Positions 26,559 to 34,842 of a stretch of 42,203 nucleotides of DNA are shown here, one piece after another (within the stretch, counting starts at the first letter, position 1; each line of letters begins with the position of its first letter). The notes under the pieces are model-generated. The model was not told the origin of the DNA. It saw only the letters and a list, made by a program, of their open reading frames with translations, and did not search any database. The position numbers and the translations under genes were made by a program. Source of the DNA: Bacteroidia bacterium (GTDB taxonomy: Bacteria > Bacteroidota > Bacteroidia > Bacteroidales > UBA932); contig JAUNNZ010000017.1 of the NCBI GenBank assembly GCA_030537315.1, forward strand, positions 1-42,203. The letters are read 5' to 3'.

Positions 26559-28763
26559 ATGAAAAAGACTCTTGTATTTCTGCTTCTTGCAGTCTGGCAG
26601 CTCGCTTCTGCCCAGACCGCTCTCAACACAAGCAAAACGACTCTCGTTCTTGACACCCAGAACGGCCGTGAGCTTGGAATCACCTACTATGGCGCGCGTC
26701 TTGGAGACGCTGACCTCGGACAGATCCGCTTTGCGGGCAACCGCACGGAAGGCGCTTATCCCGCCTTCGGTCTCAAAGGCACCACTGAATGCGCAATCGC
26801 AGTGACCCAGGCCGACGGCAGCCTCACCCTCAAGCTCAATGTCACCGGTGTTGAAAGGTCAAACTGGGACGGGGGCGAAATCATCACCGTCACCTCAGCC
26901 GACCCGGACTATCCGGTAGTTGTCAAGAACGTTTACAAAGCATTCTATGACCAGGACATGATCGAGACCTGGGCTGAGATAACCAACACCGCCAAGGCCA
27001 GCAAGAAAGCTCCGCAGACCATCGTTCTGCGCCGATATGATTCCGGCTGTCTGCCGATTCACGTCGGCGACGTGTGGATGTGCTCGCTTTATGGAAGCTG
27101 GGCGAATGAAGGTGGGCTCACGACAGAGCCTCTTACCCGCGGGTTCAAAGTCATCAAGAACATCGACGGCACCCGTAACTCCCACACCAGCCACGGCGAA
27201 GTCATGTTCTCGCTTGACGGCAAACCTCAGGAGAACAGCGGCCGCGTGATCGGCGCCGCCCTCGAATGGGGCAGCAACTACGAGCTCCGCGTACAGACCA
27301 ATGACTCCGACTACCACCATTTCCTTGCAGGCGTTTGCCCTGAAAACGCGGAATACTACCTCGAAGCCGGCGAAACATTCAAGACCCCAGCCCTCGCCTA
27401 CACCTTCTCCGACGAAGGTCTCAGCGGCGCATCACGCAACTTCCACAGGTGGGGCCGCAAATACCGCCTCGCCCACGGCGACGTGGAGCGCAAGATACTC
27501 CTCAACTCCTGGGAAGGCGTATACTTCGACATCAATGAGCCGGGAATGGACCAGATGATGGGCGACATCGCCTCGATGGGCGGAGAACTCTTCGTGATGG
27601 ATGACGGCTGGTTCGGCGAAAAATACCCGCGCGTGACCGACAACTGCGCCCTCGGTGACTGGAAGGTTGACAAGAACAAGCTTCCCAACGGACTCGGATG
27701 GCTTGTGAAGACCGCAGACAGTCACGGAATAAAGTTCGGCATCTGGATCGAGCCGGAAATGACCAACAACCCGAGCGAACTCTATGACGCTCACCCGGAC
27801 TGGGTTCTCAGAGCGCCTAATCGCGACAACGTATACGGCCGCGGCGGCACCCAGCTCGTGCTCGACCTCAGCAATCCTGCCGTCCAGGACTACATCTTCA
27901 ACATCGTGGACGGTCTGAAGAAGGAAATCCCCGATCTCGACTACATCAAGTGGGATTCGAATATGAACGTTTCCGCATACGGTTCACAGTACCTCAAGCG
28001 CCAGAGCCACCTCCTCATCGAATATTGGAGAGGCTTCGAAAAGGTCTGCAACCGCATCCGCGCGGCATATCCTGACCTTACCATCCAGGCCTGCGCATCA
28101 GGCGGCGGACGCGCCAACTGGGGCGTGCTGCCTTGGTTCGACGAGTTCTGGGTATCAGACAACACCGACGCCCTCCAGCGCGTATACATGCAGTGGGGTA
28201 CTTCATACTTCTTCCCTGCAATCGCTATGGCTTCGCACATCAGCGCCACCCCGAACCATACCGTTCACAGAACCACGTCGATCAAGTACCGCATCGATGT
28301 TGCAATGAGCGGCCGCCTCGGGATGGAGATCCAGCCTAAGAATATGACTGATAATGAGAAGGAAGTCTGCCGCAACGCTATCGCCGAGTATAAACGCATC
28401 CGTCCTATCGTCCAGTTCGGTGACATCTACCGTCTCGTCTCCCCTTACGACGACAAGGGCTTCGCCTCAATGATGCACGTCGCTGCCGACAAGTCCGCCG
28501 CCGTCTTCTACTGGTGGAAGATAAAGAACTTCCAGGACGAGCATTTCAGCCTCGCTCAGTTCGCCGGTCTCGACCCGGACAAGATGTACAAGATCACCGA
28601 ACTCGACAGGGTTGACGTACGTCCTCTCTTCTTCGAAGGCAAGTCATTCTCCGGCAAATACCTTATGGAGAATGGTCTCAGCATCCCAATGAGCAACAAC
28701 ATGAAGTACCCTGAGATGAACTCCGACTGGTCTTCACGCGTACTCCTTCTGGAAGCCGAATAA
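26559..28763 (+). CDS. GH36 alpha-galactosidase, secreted
   Basis: A 734-residue enzyme that removes alpha-1,6-galactose side chains from galacto(gluco)mannan or its oligosaccharides. Signal peptide of about 19 residues (WQLASA-Q) with no lipobox cysteine, so it is likely periplasmic. GH36 features: an N-terminal beta-supersandwich (residues 20-310), then NSWEGVYFDINE, FVMDDGWFGEK, FGIWIEPEMTN, the nucleophile motif YIKWDSNM with Asp466, CASGGGRANWGVL and the acid/base motif FWVSDNTDA with Asp534. It starts three bases after the GH94 stop and is the last gene of the locus, followed by a strong terminator. In many relatives the nucleophile is followed by Met/Tyr-Asn-Arg (KWDMNR); here it reads KWDSNM. 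Confidence 0.93.
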   Translation: MKKTLVFLLLAVWQLASAQTALNTSKTTLVLDTQNGRELGITYYGARLGDADLGQIRFAGNRTEGAYPAFGLKGTTECAIAVTQADGSLTLKLNVTGVERSNWDGGEIITVTSADPDYPVVVKNVYKAFYDQDMIETWAEITNTAKASKKAPQTIVLRRYDSGCLPIHVGDVWMCSLYGSWANEGGLTTEPLTRGFKVIKNIDGTRNSHTSHGEVMFSLDGKPQENSGRVIGAALEWGSNYELRVQTNDSDYHHFLAGVCPENAEYYLEAGETFKTPALAYTFSDEGLSGASRNFHRWGRKYRLAHGDVERKILLNSWEGVYFDINEPGMDQMMGDIASMGGELFVMDDGWFGEKYPRVTDNCALGDWKVDKNKLPNGLGWLVKTADSHGIKFGIWIEPEMTNNPSELYDAHPDWVLRAPNRDNVYGRGGTQLVLDLSNPAVQDYIFNIVDGLKKEIPDLDYIKWDSNMNVSAYGSQYLKRQSHLLIEYWRGFEKVCNRIRAAYPDLTIQACASGGGRANWGVLPWFDEFWVSDNTDALQRVYMQWGTSYFFPAIAMASHISATPNHTVHRTTSIKYRIDVAMSGRLGMEIQPKNMTDNEKEVCRNAIAEYKRIRPIVQFGDIYRLVSPYDDKGFASMMHVAADKSAAVFYWWKIKNFQDEHFSLAQFAGLDPDKMYKITELDRVDVRPLFFEGKSFSGKYLMENGLSIPMSNNMKYPEMNSDWSSRVLLLEAE

Positions 28764-28792
28764 GTCGGCAGAATCCATTCCGCCCCTAACTG

Positions 28793-28834
28793 AAAGACCT
28801 GCTGGAAAATCCATCTTCCAGCAGGTCTTTTTTT
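28793..28834. terminator. Terminator between the convergent GH36 and POT genes
   Basis: A perfect 15-bp stem AAAGACCTGCTGGAA (28793-28807) with 28816-28830 around an 8-base loop, followed by TTTT on the plus strand. It lies 30 bases after the GH36 stop and 34 bases beyond the end of the opposite gene, so it probably serves both. Confidence 0.9.
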
Positions 28835-28867
28835 AGTCCGGTGACTATTGACGAGAGTCAATACCGC

Positions 28868-30571
28868 TTATTCCGTAGCCGCTTCGATCTTCTTGAGCAT
28901 AGCGAACATTATGCCGCCCGCGATTACGCAGAGGGCCATGAGGATCGCCCAGTTGGCCCACAGAGGAACATTCATCCAGAGAAGTCCCGGGATTGAGCTG
29001 AGGTAGTTGCCGACTGCGGTGGCGGCGAACCAGAGACCCATCATAAGGCCCTTGAGCTTCGGAGGTGCGACCTTCGAAACGAATGAGATGCCCATTGGGC
29101 TGAGAAGGAGTTCTGCGAACGTGAGCACCAGATATGTACTGATGAGGTACATAGGAACCACAGGGTCCGGAGATACTGTTCCGTTAAGATCTGCAGGTGA
29201 CTGCTGGCCGAGAGAGGCCATGATCATAATGAGGTAGCCGAGAGCGGCCACGAACATTCCGATACCGATCTTCTTCGGTGCGGAAGGTTCCATTCCCTTC
29301 GGATACTTTTCTGATTTCTTCGCCGCGAGGGCTGAGAAGATCGCCATTGAAATTGGCGTGAGGAAGACTACGAAGAACGGGTTGAACTGCTGGAAGAGCT
29401 GAGGATAGATGTCGAGCACTTCGGGCATGCCGCTGTAAATCCAGTAGGCGCCGCCCCAAAGCATGGCAGTGATGGCGCCGCAGGCAATCTTTCCCTTGGA
29501 TGTCTCTGACTGGAAAGCGCCGAAAAGAGTATAGATTGACACTGCTATCAAAGCAAGGATCCAGATATTGAAGCCAAGTCGGGTCGCGCCGAATGTGGTG
29601 GCTGTAGTGTAGTCACGGGCGAACCATGTGAGACTCTGGCCGTTCTGGTGGAATGCCATCCAGAAGAAGATGACCACCGCGAAAACGAGGCAGAGGGCGA
29701 CGATGCGGTCGTGGGTCTGCTTCGGGGTGAGTTCGGCAACCTGAACGCCTGATTCAGCGGACTGCTTCTTGGCCTGCGCGTCATTGACGTCAGCGTGCTT
29801 GAACCAGCTGCGGCAGGCGAAGTAGATTATGATGGAAATTATGAGTGATACACAAGCCACCGCAAATCCCATATTATATGCGGAAGACAGGTGCTCGATG
29901 TAGTATGAGCAGAAGTCTGCAGGAGCCATCGCGGTTACGTCCGCGGATGGCATGACGGCCTGAAGGTCAGCGAGTTTTGCCGCATTGGCATCTGTAATCG
30001 TACCTTTGAGGAACTGGTGAGCGAGCGCCGGGACATCGGCCTTGTAGATAAGGCCCGCCTTGCCGAGGAAGCCGTTGGTGATGGCGGTTGCGGCGGAAGG
30101 GGCGAACATGGCGCCGATGTTGATGGCCATATAGAACAGGCTGAATGCCGAGTCGCGTTTTGCAGAGTACTTCGGATCATCATAGAGATTGCCTACAAGT
30201 ACCTGGAGATTGCCTTTGAAGAGGCCGGTACCGACGGCGATGAGCAGAAGCGCACCGAGCATCAGGCCTACGCCGAGGCCGTTGGCGGCTGTAGGGATGG
30301 CCAGGGCCGCATAGCCCAGGAACATCACGCAGACACCGGTGACGACGCATTTGCCGTATCCGATCTGGTCGGCGAGCAATCCGCCGACTACAGGCATAAA
30401 ATAAACTGCAGCTAGGAAAATCGAATACACCTGGCTTGCCGTAGCCTGCTCCCATCCGAACTTGGCCTGGAGGAAGAGCATGAAGATCGCAAGCATGGTG
30501 TAGTAGCCGAAGCGCTCGCCGGTATTGGCGAGGGCAAGGGCGAACAAACCTTTAGGTTGACCTTTGAACAT
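28868..30571 (-). CDS. POT-family proton-coupled peptide transporter
   Basis: A 567-residue inner-membrane carrier that imports di- and tripeptides with protons. The first helix holds the family motif in the form NTGERFGYYTM; the usual first Glu of ExxERF is Asn here, while the ERF part is intact. GGLLADQIGYGKCVVTG follows helix 2. About 14 membrane helices can be traced, with a larger non-helical insertion near residues 175-215 and a cytoplasmic linker around residues 255-285. The gene is divergent from pepD, a dipeptidase, which suggests that imported dipeptides are hydrolysed by the neighbouring product. Bacteroidota members carry Asn at this place as far as I recall, so it need not mean loss of function. 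Confidence 0.9.
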   Translation of the reverse strand: MFKGQPKGLFALALANTGERFGYYTMLAIFMLFLQAKFGWEQATASQVYSIFLAAVYFMPVVGGLLADQIGYGKCVVTGVCVMFLGYAALAIPTAANGLGVGLMLGALLLIAVGTGLFKGNLQVLVGNLYDDPKYSAKRDSAFSLFYMAINIGAMFAPSAATAITNGFLGKAGLIYKADVPALAHQFLKGTITDANAAKLADLQAVMPSADVTAMAPADFCSYYIEHLSSAYNMGFAVACVSLIISIIIYFACRSWFKHADVNDAQAKKQSAESGVQVAELTPKQTHDRIVALCLVFAVVIFFWMAFHQNGQSLTWFARDYTTATTFGATRLGFNIWILALIAVSIYTLFGAFQSETSKGKIACGAITAMLWGGAYWIYSGMPEVLDIYPQLFQQFNPFFVVFLTPISMAIFSALAAKKSEKYPKGMEPSAPKKIGIGMFVAALGYLIMIMASLGQQSPADLNGTVSPDPVVPMYLISTYLVLTFAELLLSPMGISFVSKVAPPKLKGLMMGLWFAATAVGNYLSSIPGLLWMNVPLWANWAILMALCVIAGGIMFAMLKKIEAATE

Positions 30572-30599
30572 ATTGTAAGTGGATAATTAATTGCTTTAG

Positions 30600-30612
30600 T
30601 GCACGTGGTGCA
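30600..30612. promoter_or_regulatory. Short inverted repeat in the POT 5' region
   Basis: TGCAC-GTG-GTGCA (30600-30612) is a perfect 5-bp inverted repeat with a 3-base spacer. It lies between the minus-strand -7 box and the POT start, so it would be near the transcription start of the transporter mRNA. It may be an operator; no matching second copy was seen. Confidence 0.3.
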
Positions 30613-30616
30613 TTCG

Positions 30617-30624
30617 CAAAGATA
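30617..30624 (-). promoter_or_regulatory. -7 box of the POT transporter gene
   Basis: Minus strand TATCTTTG, perfect TAnnTTTG, 45 bases before the ATG at 30571. Confidence 0.65.
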
Positions 30625-30635
30625 AGAAAAAATGG

Positions 30636-30643
30636 TATATTTG
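30636..30643 (+). promoter_or_regulatory. -7 box of the pepD operon
   Basis: TATATTTG, perfect TAnnTTTG, 41 bases before the ATG at 30685. It is separated from the minus-strand box by 11 bases, so RNA polymerase cannot occupy both at once. Confidence 0.7.
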
Positions 30644-30684
30644 TAAATACGATGTTTTCAAAGAGAATAACCACTAAACATTAA

Positions 30685-32145
30685 ATGAATATGACTATCA
30701 AAGATCTGAAACCGGCAATCGTCTGGAATAATTTCTACGGACTCACCCGCTGTCCGCGCCCGTCAAAGCACGAAGAAATCGTACGCAAGCACCTTCTTGA
30801 CTGGGCGAAGGAGCACAAGGTCGACGCGTTCGCGGACGAAACCGGCAACGTTATAATGCGCGTTCCGGCCACCAAGGGCTATGAAAACCGCAAGGGCGTA
30901 ATCCTCCAGGGCCATATGGATATGGTCCCTCAGAAGACCGCCGATACTAAGCACGATTTCCTCAAGGACCCTATCGAGACCGTAGTCGAGGGCGAATGGC
31001 TCACCGCAAAAGGAACCACCCTCGGCGCGGACAACGGCCTGGGTGTGGCTCTCGCAATGTCAGTCGCAGAAGACAAGACCGTCAAGCACGGCCCGATCGA
31101 GGTGCTCGTCACTTACGATGAAGAGACAGGCATGAGCGGCGCCGAAGCCCTCAAGCCGGGAGTCCTGAAGGGCGACATCCTTCTCAACCTCGATTCCGAG
31201 GATGAGCTGGAACTCTGCATCGGCTGCGCGGGCGGTCTCGACGCAGTAGCCGACTTCAAATACAAGTCACTCAAGAGCCCTGCCGGCTTCAAGGCATTCA
31301 ACTTCGACGTCAAGGGTCTCGCCGGCGGTCACTCAGGCATGGACATCTCCCTCTACCGCGCCAACGCCAACAAGGTTCTGGTCAGGGCACTCATTCCTCT
31401 CGTTGAGAAATACGGCGCCAAGCTGGCCGACTTCACGGGCGGCAGCCTCCGCAACGCCATCCCGTTCGAGGCCAACGCGGTTGTCCTCATCCCTTCAGAG
31501 AAAGTCACCCCAGCCCTCAAGGCAGCCCGCAAGATCTTCAGCAACCTCAAGAAGAAATACAAGGAGACAGACCCTGGAATGACCGTCACCATCGAGCGCC
31601 AGGCAAAGCCTGCAAGATACATTGAAGATGCAGTCGCCCTCAACGCGATGAAGGCCATCGCAGCCTGCCCTTCAAACGTTATCCGCATGAGCCAGAGCAT
31701 GCCGGGCCTCACCGAGACTTCCATCAACCTCGCCGTTGTCCGCTGCAATCGCGGCCATCTCACCGTGGCCTCCCTCCTCCGCAGTGCCATCAACGAATCC
31801 AAGGAAGACCTCGCCCTGCGCGTCAAGTACATCTTCGAGTTCGCCGGTGCCAAAATCAAGTTCTTCGGCGGCTATCCGGGCTGGACACCGAAACCGGACC
31901 TCGCCATCAACACCCTCCTCAACGAGACCCACAAGAAGATGTTCGGCACTCCGATGAACGTTCTCGCCACCCACGGCGGCCTTGAATGCGCGCTTCTCGG
32001 AGACAAATATCCGAATTGGGAAATGGTTTCAATAGGACCTACCGTAATGTACCCTCACTCACCTGACGAGAGGACCTTCATCCCTTCAGTAGAGAGAACC
32101 TGGGAATTCCTCAAGGCAGTGCTCGAGGCAATCCCTGAAAAATAA
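30685..32145 (+). CDS. pepD: Aminoacyl-histidine dipeptidase (peptidase M20C)
   Basis: A 486-residue cytosolic zinc dipeptidase. M20 metal-site motifs are present: ILQGHMDMVPQK (His and Asp ligands), GTTLGADNGLGVALAM, VTYDEETGMSGAEAL, NLDSEDELELCIGCAGG and GGHSGMDISLYRANANKVL of the lid domain; THGGLECALLGDKYPN near the end supplies the last His ligand. It opens PAIVWNNFYGLTRCPRPSKHEE, the usual PepD start. MNMT gives two possible ATG codons (30685, 30691); the first is used. The divergent POT gene fits a shared role in peptide use. The next gene starts four bases after the stop. Confidence 0.93.
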   Translation: MNMTIKDLKPAIVWNNFYGLTRCPRPSKHEEIVRKHLLDWAKEHKVDAFADETGNVIMRVPATKGYENRKGVILQGHMDMVPQKTADTKHDFLKDPIETVVEGEWLTAKGTTLGADNGLGVALAMSVAEDKTVKHGPIEVLVTYDEETGMSGAEALKPGVLKGDILLNLDSEDELELCIGCAGGLDAVADFKYKSLKSPAGFKAFNFDVKGLAGGHSGMDISLYRANANKVLVRALIPLVEKYGAKLADFTGGSLRNAIPFEANAVVLIPSEKVTPALKAARKIFSNLKKKYKETDPGMTVTIERQAKPARYIEDAVALNAMKAIAACPSNVIRMSQSMPGLTETSINLAVVRCNRGHLTVASLLRSAINESKEDLALRVKYIFEFAGAKIKFFGGYPGWTPKPDLAINTLLNETHKKMFGTPMNVLATHGGLECALLGDKYPNWEMVSIGPTVMYPHSPDERTFIPSVERTWEFLKAVLEAIPEK

Positions 32146-32149
32146 TCCT

Positions 32150-32842
32150 GTGATAAAGCCAGACGTAAAGCGACAGCTCGAAGAATGGGCTGAGAAATAC
32201 AACGATCCACAGTACTTCCAGACAGATCCGATAGCTTTTCCGCGCGAATTCGTCCGCCGCGGGGCATCGCGGCAGGACATTGAAATCGCCGCGGTGTTCG
32301 CGGCGCATTTCGCCTGGGGGCGGAGGGAAATGATTGTCCGCGACCTGGAACGGCTCTTTGACGAAATGGGCTGGCAGCCGTTTGCCTACGTCAATGCCGG
32401 CGACTGGCGCAATGACGGCACCAGCATACACAGGACGGTCAAATGGTCGGAGGTTGCAGGAATCTGCCACAGGCTCCGCGAATGGTACAGCTGGCATCCG
32501 ACCCTCGAAGGTCTGACCCAGGATGAGATCCGCACTTCCATCTTCCGCCAGAAATCCGATCCCCGCGCTGCAAACAAGAAAATAAACATGATGCGCAGAT
32601 GGATGGTGCGCAACGACGGGATAGTGGATCTCGGACTATGGAAAAAGTCATCCCCGAGGGATCTCATCGTGCCTCTGGACGTCCACGTTTATGACGAGGC
32701 CGTAAGTCTCGGACTCACGAAGCGCAGGCAGAAAGATATCAGGACCGCTCTGGAAATCACGGACGCCTTCCGGGAAATATGGCCGGAAGATCCGCTGAAG
32801 GGGGATTTCGCACTTTTCGGATACGGAGTGGACAATGCCTAA
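32150..32842 (+). CDS. TIGR02757 family protein (DUF2400)
   Basis: A 230-residue cytoplasmic protein of a conserved but uncharacterised family found widely in Bacteroidota. The family pattern is visible in DPQYFQTDPIAFPREFVRRG, DIEIAAVFAAHFAWGRREMIVRDLERLF, SDPRAANKKINMMRRWMVR and the C-terminal PLDVHVYDEAVSLGLTKRRQ with DAFREIWPEDPLKGDFALFGYG. Parts resemble helix-hairpin-helix DNA glycosylase folds, but I claim no activity. The start is a GTG at 32150, four bases after pepD. Its last eight bases overlap the next gene, so translation is coupled. Confidence 0.8.
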   Translation: MIKPDVKRQLEEWAEKYNDPQYFQTDPIAFPREFVRRGASRQDIEIAAVFAAHFAWGRREMIVRDLERLFDEMGWQPFAYVNAGDWRNDGTSIHRTVKWSEVAGICHRLREWYSWHPTLEGLTQDEIRTSIFRQKSDPRAANKKINMMRRWMVRNDGIVDLGLWKKSSPRDLIVPLDVHVYDEAVSLGLTKRRQKDIRTALEITDAFREIWPEDPLKGDFALFGYGVDNA

Positions 32843-33422
32843 GCTATTCATCATCTCAGGTTGTAACGGTTCCGGGAAAACCACGGCATCATATACTCTG
32901 CTGCCCGAGATCCTCGACTGCCGGGAATTCGTGAATTCCGATGAATTCGCGAAGAGTCTCTCGCCTTTCGACCCGTCCGCCGCGTCAATCACGGCGAGCC
33001 GCTACATGGTGATGAAAATCAACTATCTGCTTGAACGCTACGATGACTTCAGCATCGAAACCACCCTCGCTACAAGATCCCTTGTGGGAATAATACAGCG
33101 AGCAAAGGAACGCGGATATTCCGTGACACTTCTGTATTTCTGGCTGAATTCTCCGGAACTTGCCATCAAAAGAGTGCAGGCACGTGTCAAGGCGGGCGGA
33201 CATCACATAGATGACACGACCGTGCGCCGCCGGTATGAGATGGGACTGCGCTATCTCTTCGACACCTATATGAAAATCTGCGATGAATGGATAATCGGTG
33301 ACAATTCAAAATCCCCGTTCTGCATTGTCGCACAGGGGTCCAAAAGCTCAACAGAAATAATAGACCCGGAGAAGTTCCTTAAAATAAGCAACATTGCTTT
33401 CCAGAGAGATGAACAAGCTTGA
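32835..33422 (+). CDS. Zeta-toxin-like P-loop kinase, no antitoxin partner
   Basis: A 195-residue P-loop protein. Walker A is GCNGSGKTT (residues 9-17); NSDEFAKSL follows in the place of the zeta-toxin substrate loop, then FSIETTLATRSLVGIIQRAKERGYSVTLLYFWLNSPELAIKRVQARV and the arginine-rich DDTTVRRRYEMGLRYL. This matches the zeta toxin/PezT-like kinase family; the classical members phosphorylate UDP-N-acetylglucosamine. No epsilon-type antitoxin gene lies beside it. It overlaps its upstream neighbour by 8 bases and tldD by 14 bases, so it belongs to a housekeeping operon. A chromosomal role other than toxicity is possible. Confidence 0.8.
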   Translation: MPKLFIISGCNGSGKTTASYTLLPEILDCREFVNSDEFAKSLSPFDPSAASITASRYMVMKINYLLERYDDFSIETTLATRSLVGIIQRAKERGYSVTLLYFWLNSPELAIKRVQARVKAGGHHIDDTTVRRRYEMGLRYLFDTYMKICDEWIIGDNSKSPFCIVAQGSKSSTEIIDPEKFLKISNIAFQRDEQA

Positions 33423-34842
33423 AAGATTCGGACTGACAGAGGGCCAGCTCCGCACCATCATATCGGAAGGTCTCCGCGACGGCGGCGACTGGTGCGACCT
33501 GTACCTCGAGGACACTTCCTACTATGACCTTATGCTCCGCGACGGAAGTGTCGGAACCGGTGGTTTCCACATAGATTACGGTTGTGGGATCCGCGTGCTG
33601 AAAGGCGAGAAGACAGGTTACGCATATGCCGAGAGCACAGATTTTCAAGAGCTTGTATCCGCAGCCAGAGCAGCAGGTTCCATAGCCACCGGAGGTGCGG
33701 GAAAGACTTCCTGCGGCAATTGCCTCAATCATTACCGGTCAGATTCCGAGACGGTCCAACGCCGGAACCACTACCCGATAGAAAAGGACTGGCGTGAAGC
33801 GGAAGCGAAGAGTTTCATCCCATTCCTCGAACGTTTGGAAAAAGGGATCAAGACCAGAGACTCCAGAGCGGAAAAAGTCACTGCAATGCTGTCGTACTCC
33901 ATAAGCGAAATCGCCATGTTCAACTCGTTCGGCGAGCTTACGTCCGACAGGCGTCCGCTCGGAAGCATCACCTTGTCAATCGTATTCAAGCAGGGCGACA
34001 TGATTGAAAGCCGCAACGTATCCCGCAGTCTGCGGATGGGTGTGGAGATGCTCACCGGAGAAGTCCTCCAGGACCTGATCGACAGGTCTGTCAAAGGCAT
34101 TGACGAACGGTTCGCCGCCCGCCGGCCGAAAGGCGGGCAGATGCCCGTCGTGATGGCGGCCGGCGCGTCCGGAATCCTTCTTCACGAAGCGATGGGCCAC
34201 GCCTTCGAGGCGGATTTCAACCGCAAGGGGCAGTCCATATTCACTGACAGGATGGGAAAGCGGATATGCCGCAAGGGCATCAACATATTGGACGACGGCA
34301 CCGTTCCTTTCAACCGCGGTGCCTGCAACTACGATGACGAAGGCATTCCGGGGCAGAAGACATATATGGTCACCGACGGCGTGCTGACTTCCTATCTGCA
34401 CGACCGCATAAGCGCGGCGTGGTACGGCGTCGCGCCTACCGGCAACGGACGGCGCGAATCGTTCCGATACAACCCCATTCCGCGAATGCGGGCCACCTAT
34501 ATGGAGAACGGCACTGACGGAAACCTTGACGACTTGATAGGCAGCGTAAAAAAAGGAATTTTCGTGGACCAGTTCGCGAACGGCCAGGTCAAGATCGGCG
34601 AAGGCGACTTCACTTTCTACGTCAAGAGCGGCTGGCTCATAGAAAAGGGTCGGCTGACAATGCCGGTCAAGGACATAAACATCATAGGCAACGGTCCTCA
34701 GGCTCTGGCAGACATCGAAGCGGTGGCTGGTGACCTCAAGATTGACGAAAGCACCTGGACCTGCGGCAAGGAGCAGAGCGTAGCGGTATCCTGCGGAATA
34801 CCTTCAGTACTGATAAAGAACTTAACGGTCGGCGGAGAATGA
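33409..34842 (+). CDS. tldD: TldD metalloprotease subunit
   Basis: A 477-residue subunit of the TldD/TldE (PmbA) heterodimeric metalloprotease, which in Escherichia coli processes microcin B17 and degrades the CcdA antitoxin. The catalytic HExxxH motif is present as LLHEAMGHAFEADF with His259, Glu260 and His264, making this the active subunit. RKGQSIFTDRMGKRI, DDEGIPGQKTYMVTDGVLTSYLHDR and the C-terminal MPVKDINIIGNGPQAL are also typical. The ATG at 33409 overlaps the kinase gene end by 14 bases; the TTG at 33394 is not needed. It shares ATGA with tldE. Confidence 0.93.
   Translation: MNKLERFGLTEGQLRTIISEGLRDGGDWCDLYLEDTSYYDLMLRDGSVGTGGFHIDYGCGIRVLKGEKTGYAYAESTDFQELVSAARAAGSIATGGAGKTSCGNCLNHYRSDSETVQRRNHYPIEKDWREAEAKSFIPFLERLEKGIKTRDSRAEKVTAMLSYSISEIAMFNSFGELTSDRRPLGSITLSIVFKQGDMIESRNVSRSLRMGVEMLTGEVLQDLIDRSVKGIDERFAARRPKGGQMPVVMAAGASGILLHEAMGHAFEADFNRKGQSIFTDRMGKRICRKGINILDDGTVPFNRGACNYDDEGIPGQKTYMVTDGVLTSYLHDRISAAWYGVAPTGNGRRESFRYNPIPRMRATYMENGTDGNLDDLIGSVKKGIFVDQFANGQVKIGEGDFTFYVKSGWLIEKGRLTMPVKDINIIGNGPQALADIEAVAGDLKIDESTWTCGKEQSVAVSCGIPSVLIKNLTVGGE

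Noticed and set aside
30600-30612. TGCAC-GTG-GTGCA as a strong regulator site
   Set aside because: Only a single short copy is seen and no regulator is nearby, so it is kept as a low-confidence feature and not as a finding.
32835-33422. A classical toxin-antitoxin module
   Set aside because: Only the kinase-like gene is present; both neighbours are long conserved genes and no epsilon or PezA-type antitoxin is seen.
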